NCBI GenBank assembly: GCA_003554945.1
Contig: PWHN01000020.1
Coordinates: 1 to 12,238, forward strand
Direction: 5' to 3'
Length of the DNA stretch: 12,238 bases
DNA from: a bacterium
Lineage (GTDB): Bacteria; T1Sed10-126
Shown here: in pieces, positions 1 through 6,582 of the stretch
Numbering within the stretch: the first letter of the stretch is position 1
Layout: the number at the start of each line of letters is the position of its first letter
Position numbers and translations under genes: made by a program
Notes under the pieces: model-generated
The model's input: the letters and a program-made list of their open reading frames with translations, nothing else
Told to the model about the DNA's origin: nothing
The model's database searches: none

Positions 1-95
1 ATTCTCGGTCCCTATCGGGACGTGTGTTTGCTTTGCCTATTTTTATGATCACAGGAGGTTAGAGCCCCATAGATATCGTGGAAGGAAAAAGCCTC
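1..95. repeat. Terminal direct repeat, left copy (95 bp, exact)
   Basis: Bases 1-95 are identical to bases 12144-12238, so the sequence begins and ends with the same 95 bp. The repeat carries a small hairpin (GTCCC 8-12, loop TATC, GGGAC 17-21) and no convincing reading frame. Exact terminal identity is what an assembler produces at a circular join, or when a unique segment lies between two copies of a dispersed repeat. The sequence alone cannot separate these. Essential genes inside the segment favour the second. Confidence 0.9.
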
Positions 96-126
96 CATTG
101 CTAAATGGTCCAGGCAACCTCTGAGG

Positions 127-172
127 TATAGCCGGTTGCAAACCAGGCCATCGTGGCCTGCAACCGGCTATA
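127..172. other. 46-nt near-perfect hairpin upstream of leuS
   Basis: Bases 127-138 (TATAGCCGGTTG) pair perfectly with 161-172. An inner 7-bp stem (CAGGCCA 144-150 with TGGCCTG 154-160, loop TCG) continues the helix after a five-base bulge at 139-143. No T-tract follows on either strand, so it does not look like an intrinsic terminator. Its left flank (123-143) recurs with 19 of 21 matches at 4578-4598, which suggests a dispersed element rather than a leuS-specific regulator. Confidence 0.75.
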
Positions 173-177
173 ATTCC

Positions 178-248
178 GAAAAACACCTGCAGGTAGCTCC
201 CTATATGCTGCCAAAGAGACACCTTCAATATTTTCTATGCTCGATTGA
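178..248 (-). repeat. Inverted-repeat arm, partner of 12079-12141
   Basis: The reverse complement of 178-200 matches 12119-12141 at 20 of 23 positions (shared core ACCTGCA followed by TGTTTTTC). The nonamer CTCGATTGA at 240-248 is the exact inverse of TCAATCGAG at 12079-12087. The two blocks have the same order and roughly the same spacing in both arms. If the terminal repeats represent one element, these arms would be its outer inverted ends, as in a MITE. No transposase is present. Confidence 0.55.
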
Positions 249-341
249 GTGTTTGGTCCTCAGAATGGGGAAAACGAAAAACTTTAGTCAAATTTCTACT
301 TGTCTGCAATTTATTACAGATACAGGGTGATATATAGAGCT

Positions 342-2777
342 ATGACTGATTATGATTACGAGGAAATAGAGAAAAAGTGGCAGGACTACTGGGAAAAAAA
401 TCGTAAATATGAAGTTGAGGATAAGGCAGAAAATCCATTTTATGTGCTGGTGATGTATCCTTATCCATCCGGTCGCATTCACATGGGTCACGTTCGTAAC
501 TATACGATTGGAGATGCCATCGCCCGTTTCCGGCGTAAACAAGGGTATGACGTTATGCATCCGATGGGCTGGGACGCCTTTGGTTTACCTGCCGAAAACG
601 CTGCTATTGAGCGTGACGCTGATCCAGGTGAGTGGACTTATGACAACATTGAGGAGATGAAAGAACAGCTTGCCAGGCTTGGCTTTTCCTACTGCTGGGA
701 GCGTGAAATAACCACCTGCACCCCTGAATACTACCGCTGGAATCAGAAGATATTTCTCGAGATGCTCCAGGAAGATCTGGCATATAGAGACACCACTGCT
801 GTTAATTGGTGTCCCGAGTGTGAGACTGTTCTTGCCAATGAACAGGTGCAAGATGATCTTTGCTGGCGCTGTGACAGCGTCGTGGAAGAAAAAGAACAGC
901 ATGGCTGGTTCCTTAAGACAACCGCTTATGCCGAGCAACTGTTAGAAGATATGGAACAGTTGGGGGGCTGGCCGGAGCGGGTGCTGGAAATGCAGCGCAA
1001 CTGGATCGGTCGCTCCCCGGGGGCCCGGATAGAGTTTGACCTGGATGAGCAGGAAGAGAAGCTGACCGTTTTTACAACCAGGGCTGACACTCTTTACGGG
1101 GCGACGTTTATGGCTCTGTCACCACAGCATCGTCTGGCTCGTGAACTTGCCCGTGGAACCGGTCAGGAACAATCGGTTGAACGGTTTCTTGAACGCTGGG
1201 AATCGGGCGAAGAGATGTCGACAAAGGATGGGGTTTTCACCGGGCGTTATGCTGTAAATCCAATAAATGTCGAAGAAATACCGATCTATATAGCGGATTA
1301 CGTTCTGATAGAATACGGAACCGGAGCGATTATGTCCGTGCCTGCTCACGACGAGCGTGACTTTGAATTCGCGCGTCACAATGATATATCAATCAAGCCG
1401 GTTATATCCCCGGCCGGCAAAAAACCGCCGCAGCCGCTTGAGGAGGCCTACACCGGCGAGGGAGAGCTAATCAATTCAGGTTCTCACAGCGGACTGGATT
1501 CCGAAACAGCGCGTGCTAAAATCGCCAACTGGTTAGAGGAGCGTAATCTGGGTGCTGCGACCGTCAGTTATCGACTGCGGGACTGGGGGATAAGCAGGCA
1601 GCGTTACTGGGGGACGCCGATTCCGATCATTTACTGCGAGGAGTGCGGAGTTGTTCCTGTCCCCGACGAACAGTTGCCGGTAGAGCTGCCCGAAGATGTG
1701 GAGTTTACACACGGCGAAAACATTCTCGAGTCAAGTGGCGAGTTTGTAGAGACACAGTGTCCCGACTGTGGTCGGTCAGCGCGTCGTGAAACTGATACGA
1801 TGGATACGTTTGTAGACAGTTCCTGGTATTATGCGCGTTATTGTTCACCAAAGGAAAGTAGCCAGCCATTTGACAGCGAGCTGGCAAACAACTGGGTCCC
1901 GGTGGATCAGTATATAGGTGGGATTGAGCACGCCTGTATGCATTTGCTTTATGCCCGTTTTTTTCACAAGGTGATGCGAGATTTTGGTTGGCTGGATAGT
2001 GATGAACCGTTTACCCGTTTGCTCACCCAGGGTATGGTTCTGCTGGACGGTGAAAAAATGTCTAAAAGCAAGGGAAACGTTGTTGATCCAGAAGAGATGC
2101 AAGGCGAGTATGGAGCCGATACAGTACGTCTGTTCACGCTTTTTGCCGCGCCGCCGGAGAAGGACCTGGATTGGGACGAGGAAGGGGTCCAGGGAGCGCA
2201 TAGATTTTTAAAACGGCTCTGGAATTTTTTGCAGGAAAATAAGGAGCAGCTAAGCGCCAGGACAATCAAGGCCCCGGTGGAGCCGGAGCTTTCAGGAGAA
2301 GCAAGTAAAGAGCTTTTCAGGAAGACACACGAGACGATAGGACGGGTCACCAGAGATTTAGAACAGTCCTACCAGTTCAACACGGCAATTGCCGCCTGCA
2401 TGGAGCTCTACAACTCACTGCAAGATAATTTTACTCCTGAAGTAGGAGCCTGGAGCTATGCTGTTCTGCTTGATCTACTCTATCCGATTGCCCCGCACTT
2501 CTGTAACGAGGTTGCCGAGCTTTTAGGTCACGAAGAGCTGCCCGGAGAGCGCGACTGGCCGGAGTGGTCAGAAGAGGCGGCGACAGCGGACGAAATTGAA
2601 GTAGTCATCCAGGTTAACGGTAAAGTTCGCGACCGGATAAGTGTTCCGGCGGGCTGTCCCAAAGAGATGATGGAGGAACGAGCTTTGGAAAGCTCTCGGA
2701 TTCAGAAATACCTCGACGGCTCGAAACCTAAAAAGATTATTGTTGTTCCCGACAAACTGGTAAACGTGGTTGTCTAA
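342..2777 (+). CDS. leuS: Leucyl-tRNA synthetase (LeuRS)
   Basis: Class Ia cytoplasmic enzyme that charges tRNA-Leu with leucine using ATP. The 811 residues are normal for a bacterial LeuRS. Visible signatures are the HIGH motif as HMGH at 47-50 within the YPYPSG block (39-44), a zinc-type knuckle CPEC/CWRC at 157-177, the threonine-rich CP1 editing motif (TVFTTRADT, 242-250), the conserved editing Asp in HDERD (about 340), a further Cys pair region (432-476) and KMSKS at 572-576. The end carries the usual VNGKVR anticodon/C-terminal block (758-763). I chose ATG 342 because GGGTGA lies 11 bases upstream and the protein then starts like its family. An in-frame TTG at 300 would add 14 unfamiliar residues. 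Composition is acidic, as in halophiles. ychF starts two bases after the stop. Confidence 0.97.
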   Translation: MTDYDYEEIEKKWQDYWEKNRKYEVEDKAENPFYVLVMYPYPSGRIHMGHVRNYTIGDAIARFRRKQGYDVMHPMGWDAFGLPAENAAIERDADPGEWTYDNIEEMKEQLARLGFSYCWEREITTCTPEYYRWNQKIFLEMLQEDLAYRDTTAVNWCPECETVLANEQVQDDLCWRCDSVVEEKEQHGWFLKTTAYAEQLLEDMEQLGGWPERVLEMQRNWIGRSPGARIEFDLDEQEEKLTVFTTRADTLYGATFMALSPQHRLARELARGTGQEQSVERFLERWESGEEMSTKDGVFTGRYAVNPINVEEIPIYIADYVLIEYGTGAIMSVPAHDERDFEFARHNDISIKPVISPAGKKPPQPLEEAYTGEGELINSGSHSGLDSETARAKIANWLEERNLGAATVSYRLRDWGISRQRYWGTPIPIIYCEECGVVPVPDEQLPVELPEDVEFTHGENILESSGEFVETQCPDCGRSARRETDTMDTFVDSSWYYARYCSPKESSQPFDSELANNWVPVDQYIGGIEHACMHLLYARFFHKVMRDFGWLDSDEPFTRLLTQGMVLLDGEKMSKSKGNVVDPEEMQGEYGADTVRLFTLFAAPPEKDLDWDEEGVQGAHRFLKRLWNFLQENKEQLSARTIKAPVEPELSGEASKELFRKTHETIGRVTRDLEQSYQFNTAIAACMELYNSLQDNFTPEVGAWSYAVLLDLLYPIAPHFCNEVAELLGHEELPGERDWPEWSEEAATADEIEVVIQVNGKVRDRISVPAGCPKEMMEERALESSRIQKYLDGSKPKKIIVVPDKLVNVVV

Positions 2778-2779
2778 CT

Positions 2780-3877
2780 TTGGAACTTGGTATTGTCGGT
2801 CTCCCCAACGTCGGAAAATCAACTCTTTTCAACGCTTTAACCGAAAATCAGGTTGCAGCGGAGAACTACCCCTTTTGCACGGTTGACCCAAACGTTGGGG
2901 TGGTGCAGGTGCCAGACGAGCGACTTGACGACATAGCCGGCTGGGTCGACAGCGAAGCAGTTACACCTGCGTCAATCAGGTTTCTTGACGTTGCTGGCCT
3001 GGTGCGCGATGCCAGCGAAGGTGAGGGGCTGGGAAATCAGTTTCTAAGTCAAATACGGGGGGTGGACGCGGTTTGCCACGTGTTGCGTTTTTTTAAAGAT
3101 AACAACGTCAGCCACGTTGAAGGGGAGGTGGATCCGCTTCGAGACCTGGAGATAATTGAGACTGAGTTTGCGCTCTCCGACCTCGAGGTTGTCTCGCGCC
3201 GTCTGGACAAACTGGAAAAAGAGTCGCGGTTGGCCGGCGAGGATGTAAAAACGGAGGTCAACCTGTTGAGGAAACTCGAGGAGCATCTTGCGGGCGGCGA
3301 GCGGCTGTCTGCCGATATGTTCCCCGAAGGAAGCCAGGAATTATTGAAAGAGATATCCTTGTTGACAATGAAACCCGTGCTTTACGTTTTGAACGTCGAC
3401 GAGGGGATTTTTGCGGAGCGGCGCTCAAATCCTGACTACAGACGGGTAACAGAATATATTGAAACAGAGTCAGGCAGCGATTACGTAACTATTTGCGCCG
3501 AACTAGAGGCCGAAATGCAGGGAATGAGCTGGGAGGACAAGCAGATGTTTCTGGAAGATTTAGGTCTGGAGGAGACGGGGCTGCAGCGGTTGGTTAAGAA
3601 GGCGTATGAGTTGTTGGACTTGATTACCTTTTTTACTTACAACGAAAATGAATTACGGGCCTGGTCACTAATTGAGGGTTCAACAGCGCCGCAAGCCGCG
3701 GGCAAGGTGCATTCGGACTTTGAAAAGGGATTTATTAGCGCTGAGACGATTAATTACCATAAATTCAAGCGTTATAAATCCTGGTCAGAGGCAGGGGCCG
3801 ACGGTGCGGTTAGAACGGTAGGAAAGGATTACGTGGTTCGTGACGGTGACATACTTCTTTTTCGTTTTAACCTGTAA
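2780..3877 (+). CDS. ychF: YchF, Obg-family redox-regulated ATPase
   Basis: Ribosome-associated P-loop NTPase of the Obg family; known YchF/OLA1 proteins prefer ATP and are linked to translation and stress responses. The 365 residues match the family length. P-loop GLPNVGKST is at 7-15, G3 DVAG at 70-73, and the altered G4 NVDE at 205-208 is the family's explanation for ATP preference. A helical coiled insertion covers about 115-175, and a TGS domain closes the protein (about 282-364, ending GDILLFRFNL). The start is TTG at 2780, giving MELGIVGLPN, where the family begins. It lies two bases after the leuS stop with no strong ribosome binding site of its own, so translational coupling to leuS is likely. 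Confidence 0.96.
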   Translation: MELGIVGLPNVGKSTLFNALTENQVAAENYPFCTVDPNVGVVQVPDERLDDIAGWVDSEAVTPASIRFLDVAGLVRDASEGEGLGNQFLSQIRGVDAVCHVLRFFKDNNVSHVEGEVDPLRDLEIIETEFALSDLEVVSRRLDKLEKESRLAGEDVKTEVNLLRKLEEHLAGGERLSADMFPEGSQELLKEISLLTMKPVLYVLNVDEGIFAERRSNPDYRRVTEYIETESGSDYVTICAELEAEMQGMSWEDKQMFLEDLGLEETGLQRLVKKAYELLDLITFFTYNENELRAWSLIEGSTAPQAAGKVHSDFEKGFISAETINYHKFKRYKSWSEAGADGAVRTVGKDYVVRDGDILLFRFNL

Positions 3878-3888
3878 GGAGGGAGAAA

Positions 3889-4509
3889 ATGAATTATCCA
3901 CGTCTTATCGGGATAGTAAAGCTGAAGCGTTTTTTAATTGAAGAAGAGGGTTTTGCCAGTCCGCCGTTTGTATTTGATTTTGATATAACCTGGCCCCGAC
4001 CGACTGTTAGCAACTCAAGACGTGAGCTGGTTGTGGGGGAGTCAGCCGGTAGTGAGGTGGATTGGAGTGACCGTTCGTTCAGGGAACAGCTTATATTCAA
4101 GGAGATACTGGAGGGACCTGTTTCTTTAGGTGTGAGCGTATATCCCGCCGACATAGGAGTTGTGGCGAATTTGAATGATCTCGTTGGCCGGCTGGGAGCC
4201 GAGATGGCAGCTAATTTTATCAACCTTAGACTTTCAACGTTGAATCGTATAACGGATCTTGTCCAGGAGACAGGGGTGGGAGAGTTTGTAGAAGCTATGG
4301 AGAAGAGTATCGCCGCCGGTTCTACCCGTCTTGATCTTGAATCACCGCGCGAAAAATTTGTTCTCCGGCTGCCGCTAATTGCGCCGGAAAATATTGAAAA
4401 TCCAGCCCCCGAGAGAAGACGTGTGCGGGAAGAAGAACCAGATCTGCTGAAGCGGGCGGGAGAGGAGAACGGTTTTGTTGAATTAGAAATAGAGCTAATG
4501 GATCGATAA
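3889..4509 (+). CDS. Unrecognised 206-residue protein, third gene of leuS-ychF operon
   Basis: I do not recognise this protein. It is well supported as a gene: AGGAGGG ends seven bases or so before ATG 3889, it starts 11 bases after ychF, and its codon style matches its neighbours. No signal peptide or membrane segment is visible. Residues 1-75 alternate hydrophobic and polar positions, suggesting beta strands (for example PPFVFDFDITWPRP at 25-38). Residues 70-150 look more helical, and a charged, proline-containing tail (about 165-195) ends in a short hydrophobic/acidic segment. No cysteine, catalytic motif or nucleotide-binding loop stands out. Its place behind leuS and ychF may be simple co-transcription. 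It could be a lineage-restricted structural or adaptor protein. Confidence 0.8.
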   Translation: MNYPRLIGIVKLKRFLIEEEGFASPPFVFDFDITWPRPTVSNSRRELVVGESAGSEVDWSDRSFREQLIFKEILEGPVSLGVSVYPADIGVVANLNDLVGRLGAEMAANFINLRLSTLNRITDLVQETGVGEFVEAMEKSIAAGSTRLDLESPREKFVLRLPLIAPENIENPAPERRRVREEEPDLLKRAGEENGFVELEIELMDR

Positions 4510-4547
4510 CCCGTAATTATACCCGTTGTGATGCAGGATATTTTGTA

Positions 4548-4598
4548 TCATTCTCGCTTGACCTGATGTCAATCTGCGAGGTATAGCCAGTAGCAAAC
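4548..4598. repeat. Short copy of the terminal element (51 bp)
   Basis: This starts TCATTCTCG as at 12142-12150 and ends with GAGGTATAGCC, GT and GCAAAC as at 123-143 (19 of 21 identical). The middle is only about 20 bases and unrelated, so it looks like an internally deleted or alternative-core copy. CTCGC (4553-4557) and TTGAC (4558-4562) pair with GTCAA (4568-4572) and GCGAG (4576-4580), giving a bulged hairpin 43 bases after the preceding stop codon. There is no T-tract, so a terminator role is weakly supported. Confidence 0.45.
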
Positions 4599-4647
4599 CC
4601 CCCCTTCTGTCTTTCCCCCCTTGAAGGGGGGAAAAGAAAAGGGGGGG
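4598..4647. repeat. Nested C-tract/G-tract hairpin
   Basis: TTTCCCCCC (4612-4620) pairs with GGGGGGAAA (4626-4634) around the loop TTGAA. The outer run of seven C (4598-4604) plus TT pairs with AA plus seven G (4639-4647). A related C5/G5 palindrome is at 10184-10203, so this is a dispersed intergenic hairpin type. Repeats of this sort are common in bacterial genomes. Confidence 0.7.
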
Positions 4648-4652
4648 AGAAA

Positions 4653-4682
4653 ATGGATTGTCCGGTCAAGCCGGGCAATGAG
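4653..4682 (-). repeat. REP-like hairpin 1
   Basis: ATTGTCCGG (4657-4665) and CCGGGCAAT (4671-4679) form a 9-bp stem with one G-T wobble and loop TCAAG. The flanks TGGATT and AATGA match those of the two related hairpins downstream, so it belongs to the same family in minus orientation. Confidence 0.65.
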
Positions 4683-4734
4683 AGGGGCATTAGCAGTGCT
4701 TAGTCACGATTGAATTTTCGGGTTGTCCCTTGCC

Positions 4735-4764
4735 GTCATTGCCCAACTTGATTGGGCAATCCAG
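4735..4764 (+). repeat. REP-like hairpin 2
   Basis: ATTGCCCAA (4738-4746) and TTGGGCAAT (4752-4760) form a perfect 9-bp stem with loop CTTGA, framed by GTC and CCAG. It is the plus-orientation member of the family formed with 4653-4682 and 4851-4877. Confidence 0.75.
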
Positions 4765-4769
4765 TGACT

Positions 4770-4793
4770 TTGACCTTGATCTTGATGTTGAAC
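4770..4793. repeat. Hexamer array, TTGANN x4
   Basis: Four consecutive hexamers, TTGACC, TTGATC, TTGATG and TTGAAC, run directly into the heptamer array. No coding function is visible. Confidence 0.6.
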
Positions 4794-4843
4794 TACCGAA
4801 GTTACCGATCACCGACTACCGATTACGGATCACCGATCACGGA
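4793..4843. repeat. Degenerate heptamer array, YYACSGA x7
   Basis: CTACCGA (4793-4799) is followed after AG by six contiguous heptamers: TTACCGA, TCACCGA, CTACCGA, TTACGGA, TCACCGA and TCACGGA (4802-4843). GAAGTT (4798-4803) and AACTTC (4843-4848) frame the six as a small inverted repeat. The period is not a multiple of three, and no protein reads through it. Confidence 0.7.
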
Positions 4844-4850
4844 ACTTCCG

Positions 4851-4877
4851 CTGGATTCCCGCTTCCGCGGGAATGAC
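4851..4877 (-). repeat. REP-like hairpin 3, dRS3-type
   Basis: The 20-mer ATTCCCGCTTCCGCGGGAAT (4855-4874) has perfect 8-bp arms and fits the ATTCCC-N8-GGGAAT pattern of the dRS3 repeats known from Neisseria and the similar repeats common in many genomes. The flanks CTGG and GAC match hairpin 2 in opposite orientation. Confidence 0.75.
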
Positions 4878-4901
4878 AACCGAAAAACGGATAAAAGAGA
4901 G

Positions 4902-4921
4902 GTCACATTTTCGACTGTGAC
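4902..4921. promoter_or_regulatory. Inverted repeat GTCACA-N8-TGTGAC, possible operator
   Basis: The six-base arms at 4902-4907 and 4916-4921 overlap the proposed -35 box of the next gene. The arms are in the opposite sense to a CRP site, so the binding factor is unknown. An operator role rests on position and symmetry only. Confidence 0.3.
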
Positions 4922-4939
4922 TGAGCAGTAGGTTATTAT
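4911..4939 (+). promoter_or_regulatory. Probable sigma-70 type promoter of the MazG-like gene
   Basis: -35 TCGACT (4911-4916) and -10 TATTAT (4934-4939) are separated by 17 bases; they match the consensus at four and five of six positions. The start of transcription would fall near 4946, giving a leader of about 20 bases that carries AGGAAG (4953-4958). Confidence 0.45.
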
Positions 4940-4965
4940 AAAAAATTTAGATAGGAAGTGTAACG

Positions 4966-5298
4966 ATGGAAATAGGAGAATATAGCAAGCAGGCGAAAAA
5001 AACGGCAGTCTATCCGGACAAAGGCGAGGGGAATTTTGTTTATCCGGCGCTGGGACTGGCCGGTGAAGCGGGTGAGGTGGCGGAAAAAATAAAAAAGATA
5101 TTACGCGATGACGGGGGAGAGCTCACAACGTCCAAGCGGGAGCAACTAAGCGGCGAGCTTGGTGACGTGTTATGGTATTGGGCGACCCTCTGCCGGGAGC
5201 TGAACCTGGACCCGGCAGAGGTGGCCCGACGAAACGTAGAAAAGTTAAACGACCGTGCGGAAAGAGGTTGCATCAAAGGCAGCGGAGACCGCCGCTGA
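4966..5298 (+). CDS. MazG-type nucleotide pyrophosphohydrolase
   Basis: Small all-alpha NTP-PPase expected to hydrolyse a (d)NTP to the monophosphate and pyrophosphate with Mg2+, a house-cleaning role in the cytoplasm. At 110 residues it is a single-domain form. The metal-binding pattern ExxE...ExxD is visible as E34-xx-E37 (GEAGEVAEK) and E64-xx-D67 (GELGDVLWYW), the arrangement of the short MazG-like group. Substrate preference cannot be read from the sequence. AGGAAG lies seven bases before ATG 4966. The gene stands alone between the repeat mosaic and the convergent ygeW, with its own probable promoter. The tail after about residue 100 is basic and looks disordered. Confidence 0.88.
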   Translation: MEIGEYSKQAKKTAVYPDKGEGNFVYPALGLAGEAGEVAEKIKKILRDDGGELTTSKREQLSGELGDVLWYWATLCRELNLDPAEVARRNVEKLNDRAERGCIKGSGDRR

Positions 5299-5333
5299 GA
5301 GTCTCAGCAAGTTAAAGGCTGTGTCACTCTCAG
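5295..5333. other. Hairpin between convergent genes
   Basis: CTGAGAGT (5295-5302) pairs perfectly with ACTCTCAG (5326-5333) across the short gap between the MazG-like gene and the end of ygeW. A smaller alternative hairpin is CTGAGA/TCTCAG at 5295-5307. No T-tract follows on either strand, so a shared terminator is possible but weakly supported. Confidence 0.3.
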
Positions 5334-5343
5334 GGGATTGAGA

Positions 5344-6552
5344 TTAGCTTTCAAAAGAACCTGCCCGGCGGTTACGCTTCCGGTAGAGATAATCAAGCAG
5401 AGATATGGGGTTTCGAAAGCGAGCCCCAATAATCATGGCTGCAATGATATAAGGTTTGTAGCGGGCCTCGTAGTAAGTGTTGATACGGGCCTGCTCAAAT
5501 ACTTCCTCAGTGACCTCGCCATGTTCACAGGAGACCCCCGATATGTCGGCGGGCAGACAGTGCATATAAAGAGCGTCGCCGTCCCGGGTTAAATCCATCA
5601 TCTCCCGGTTGCATTCCCAATCTATGTGCTGTTTGTTGCGCTCCAGGCACTGCTGCTCAAGTTCCTCAAGGCCTGATTCGTTTTCTTCCTCAAGAAGTTT
5701 TGTCTTCTCCTCCATAACGCTGTAGGGCGCCCAGCTCTTCGGATAAACAACGTCGGCGTCCTCAAAGGCAGCCTCCATGGAGTTTGACTGTGTAAAACTA
5801 CCTCCGCTCTCTTCAGCGTATTGTTTGGCTTTGTCCATTGTGTCATCCATCAGGTCATAGCCTTCAGGATGAGCCAGGTGGACATCCATACCGAAGCGGC
5901 TCATCAGGGTGATAATACCCTGGGGAACTGATAGCGGTTTGCCGTAGCTGGGTGAGTAGGCCCAGGTCATGGCAATTTTTTTACCTTTTAAATCTTCCAG
6001 ACGTCCGCCGCAGTAGCGCTTTAAATGGAGAATATCAGTGAGGGTTTGAGTCGGATGATCAACGTCACACTGCAGATTCACAATTGCCGGCCGATGACCG
6101 AGAACTCCCTCAGCGAATCCCTCGTCCAGAGCCTCGCCTACAGTTTTCATATACTGATGGCCCTGCCCGATGAACTTGTCGTGTCGGATGCCAATAACCT
6201 CAGACAGGAAAGAGATCATATTTGAGGTCTCGCGCAGCGTCTCCCCGTGTGAAACCTGGGTCTTTGTCTCATCAAATTCGTTCAGAGTCAGCCCCAGCAA
6301 ATTAGCAGCAGAGGCGAAAGAAAAGCGAGTACGGGTCGACTTGTCTTTAAAAATCGAAATTGCCAGCCCGGTCTGAAAGAAGCGGGTGGAAATATTGTTT
6401 CGATAAAGAGTGCGAAGGAGCTGAGCCATTTTTATTGTGGCTTTAATATCCTCCCGGGTTTTGTCAGTTGTCAGTAAAAAGTCCTTGCGGTAGGTGTCAA
6501 AATCTAAGTTGCGAAGTTGATTTAGCTCATCAAGAAAACTTTCCATTTTCAA
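5344..6552 (-). CDS. ygeW: Knotted carbamoyltransferase YgeW
   Basis: Member of the aspartate/ornithine carbamoyltransferase superfamily, in the YgeW group with a C-terminal knot. The carbamoyl-phosphate site is clear: STRTR at 72-76, HPTQ at 166-169 and HCLPA at 331-335. Long blocks such as AMTWAYSPSYGKPLSVPQG (194-212) are typical of YgeW. Length, 402 residues, is close to the E. coli protein (about 396). Its true substrate is not settled; in anaerobic purine-degrading clusters it is proposed to remove a carbamoyl group from a ureido compound, making carbamoyl phosphate. The start is TTG 6552, six bases after AGGAGGAG; ATG 6546 would be 12 bases away. It is the last gene of the operon, 30 bases after ygeY. 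Confidence 0.95.
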   Translation of the reverse strand: MKMESFLDELNQLRNLDFDTYRKDFLLTTDKTREDIKATIKMAQLLRTLYRNNISTRFFQTGLAISIFKDKSTRTRFSFASAANLLGLTLNEFDETKTQVSHGETLRETSNMISFLSEVIGIRHDKFIGQGHQYMKTVGEALDEGFAEGVLGHRPAIVNLQCDVDHPTQTLTDILHLKRYCGGRLEDLKGKKIAMTWAYSPSYGKPLSVPQGIITLMSRFGMDVHLAHPEGYDLMDDTMDKAKQYAEESGGSFTQSNSMEAAFEDADVVYPKSWAPYSVMEEKTKLLEEENESGLEELEQQCLERNKQHIDWECNREMMDLTRDGDALYMHCLPADISGVSCEHGEVTEEVFEQARINTYYEARYKPYIIAAMIIGARFRNPISLLDYLYRKRNRRAGSFES

Positions 6553-6582
6553 TTAAATCTCCTCCTGTAAGATAGGTGTTAA

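Larger units (their letters stand above)
1..341. other. Gene-free leader upstream of leuS
   Basis: No protein gene is supported here; the only frames are short and resemble nothing. The stretch contains the 95-bp terminal repeat, the long hairpin at 127-172 and one arm (178-248) of an imperfect inverted repeat whose partner lies near the other end. A T-box leader would be expected before leuS in many Bacillota, but its conserved TGGNACCGCG element is not present. I could not identify a clear promoter for leuS, so transcription may start in this stretch or outside the window. Confidence 0.6.
4510..4965. other. 456-bp gene-free repeat mosaic
   Basis: There is no gene here. In order the stretch holds a split hairpin (4553-4580), a relic of the element seen at the window ends (4548-4598), a long C/G-tract hairpin (4598-4647), three REP-like hairpins (4653-4682, 4735-4764, 4851-4877), a hexamer array (4770-4793), a heptamer array (4793-4843) and the promoter region of the downstream pyrophosphohydrolase gene. 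Such packing suggests a site that repeatedly accepts or generates small repeats after the end of the leuS operon. Confidence 0.75.

Noticed and set aside
136-330. Short plus-strand frame before leuS
   Set aside because: It runs through the hairpin and repeat region, has no ribosome site and overlaps the leuS leader. The product resembles nothing.
1-341. T-box leader for leuS
   Set aside because: Expected by analogy with other Bacillota, but neither the TGGNACCGCG element nor a recognisable stem I with a leucine specifier and terminator is present. The hairpins here belong to a repeat also found elsewhere in the window.
300-341. Upstream TTG start adding 14 residues to LeuRS
   Set aside because: The extra residues do not look like a LeuRS N-terminus, and the ATG at 342 has a better-placed ribosome site.
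4770-4843. CRISPR array
   Set aside because: The repeats are only 6-7 bases and contiguous, with no spacers and no cas genes nearby.
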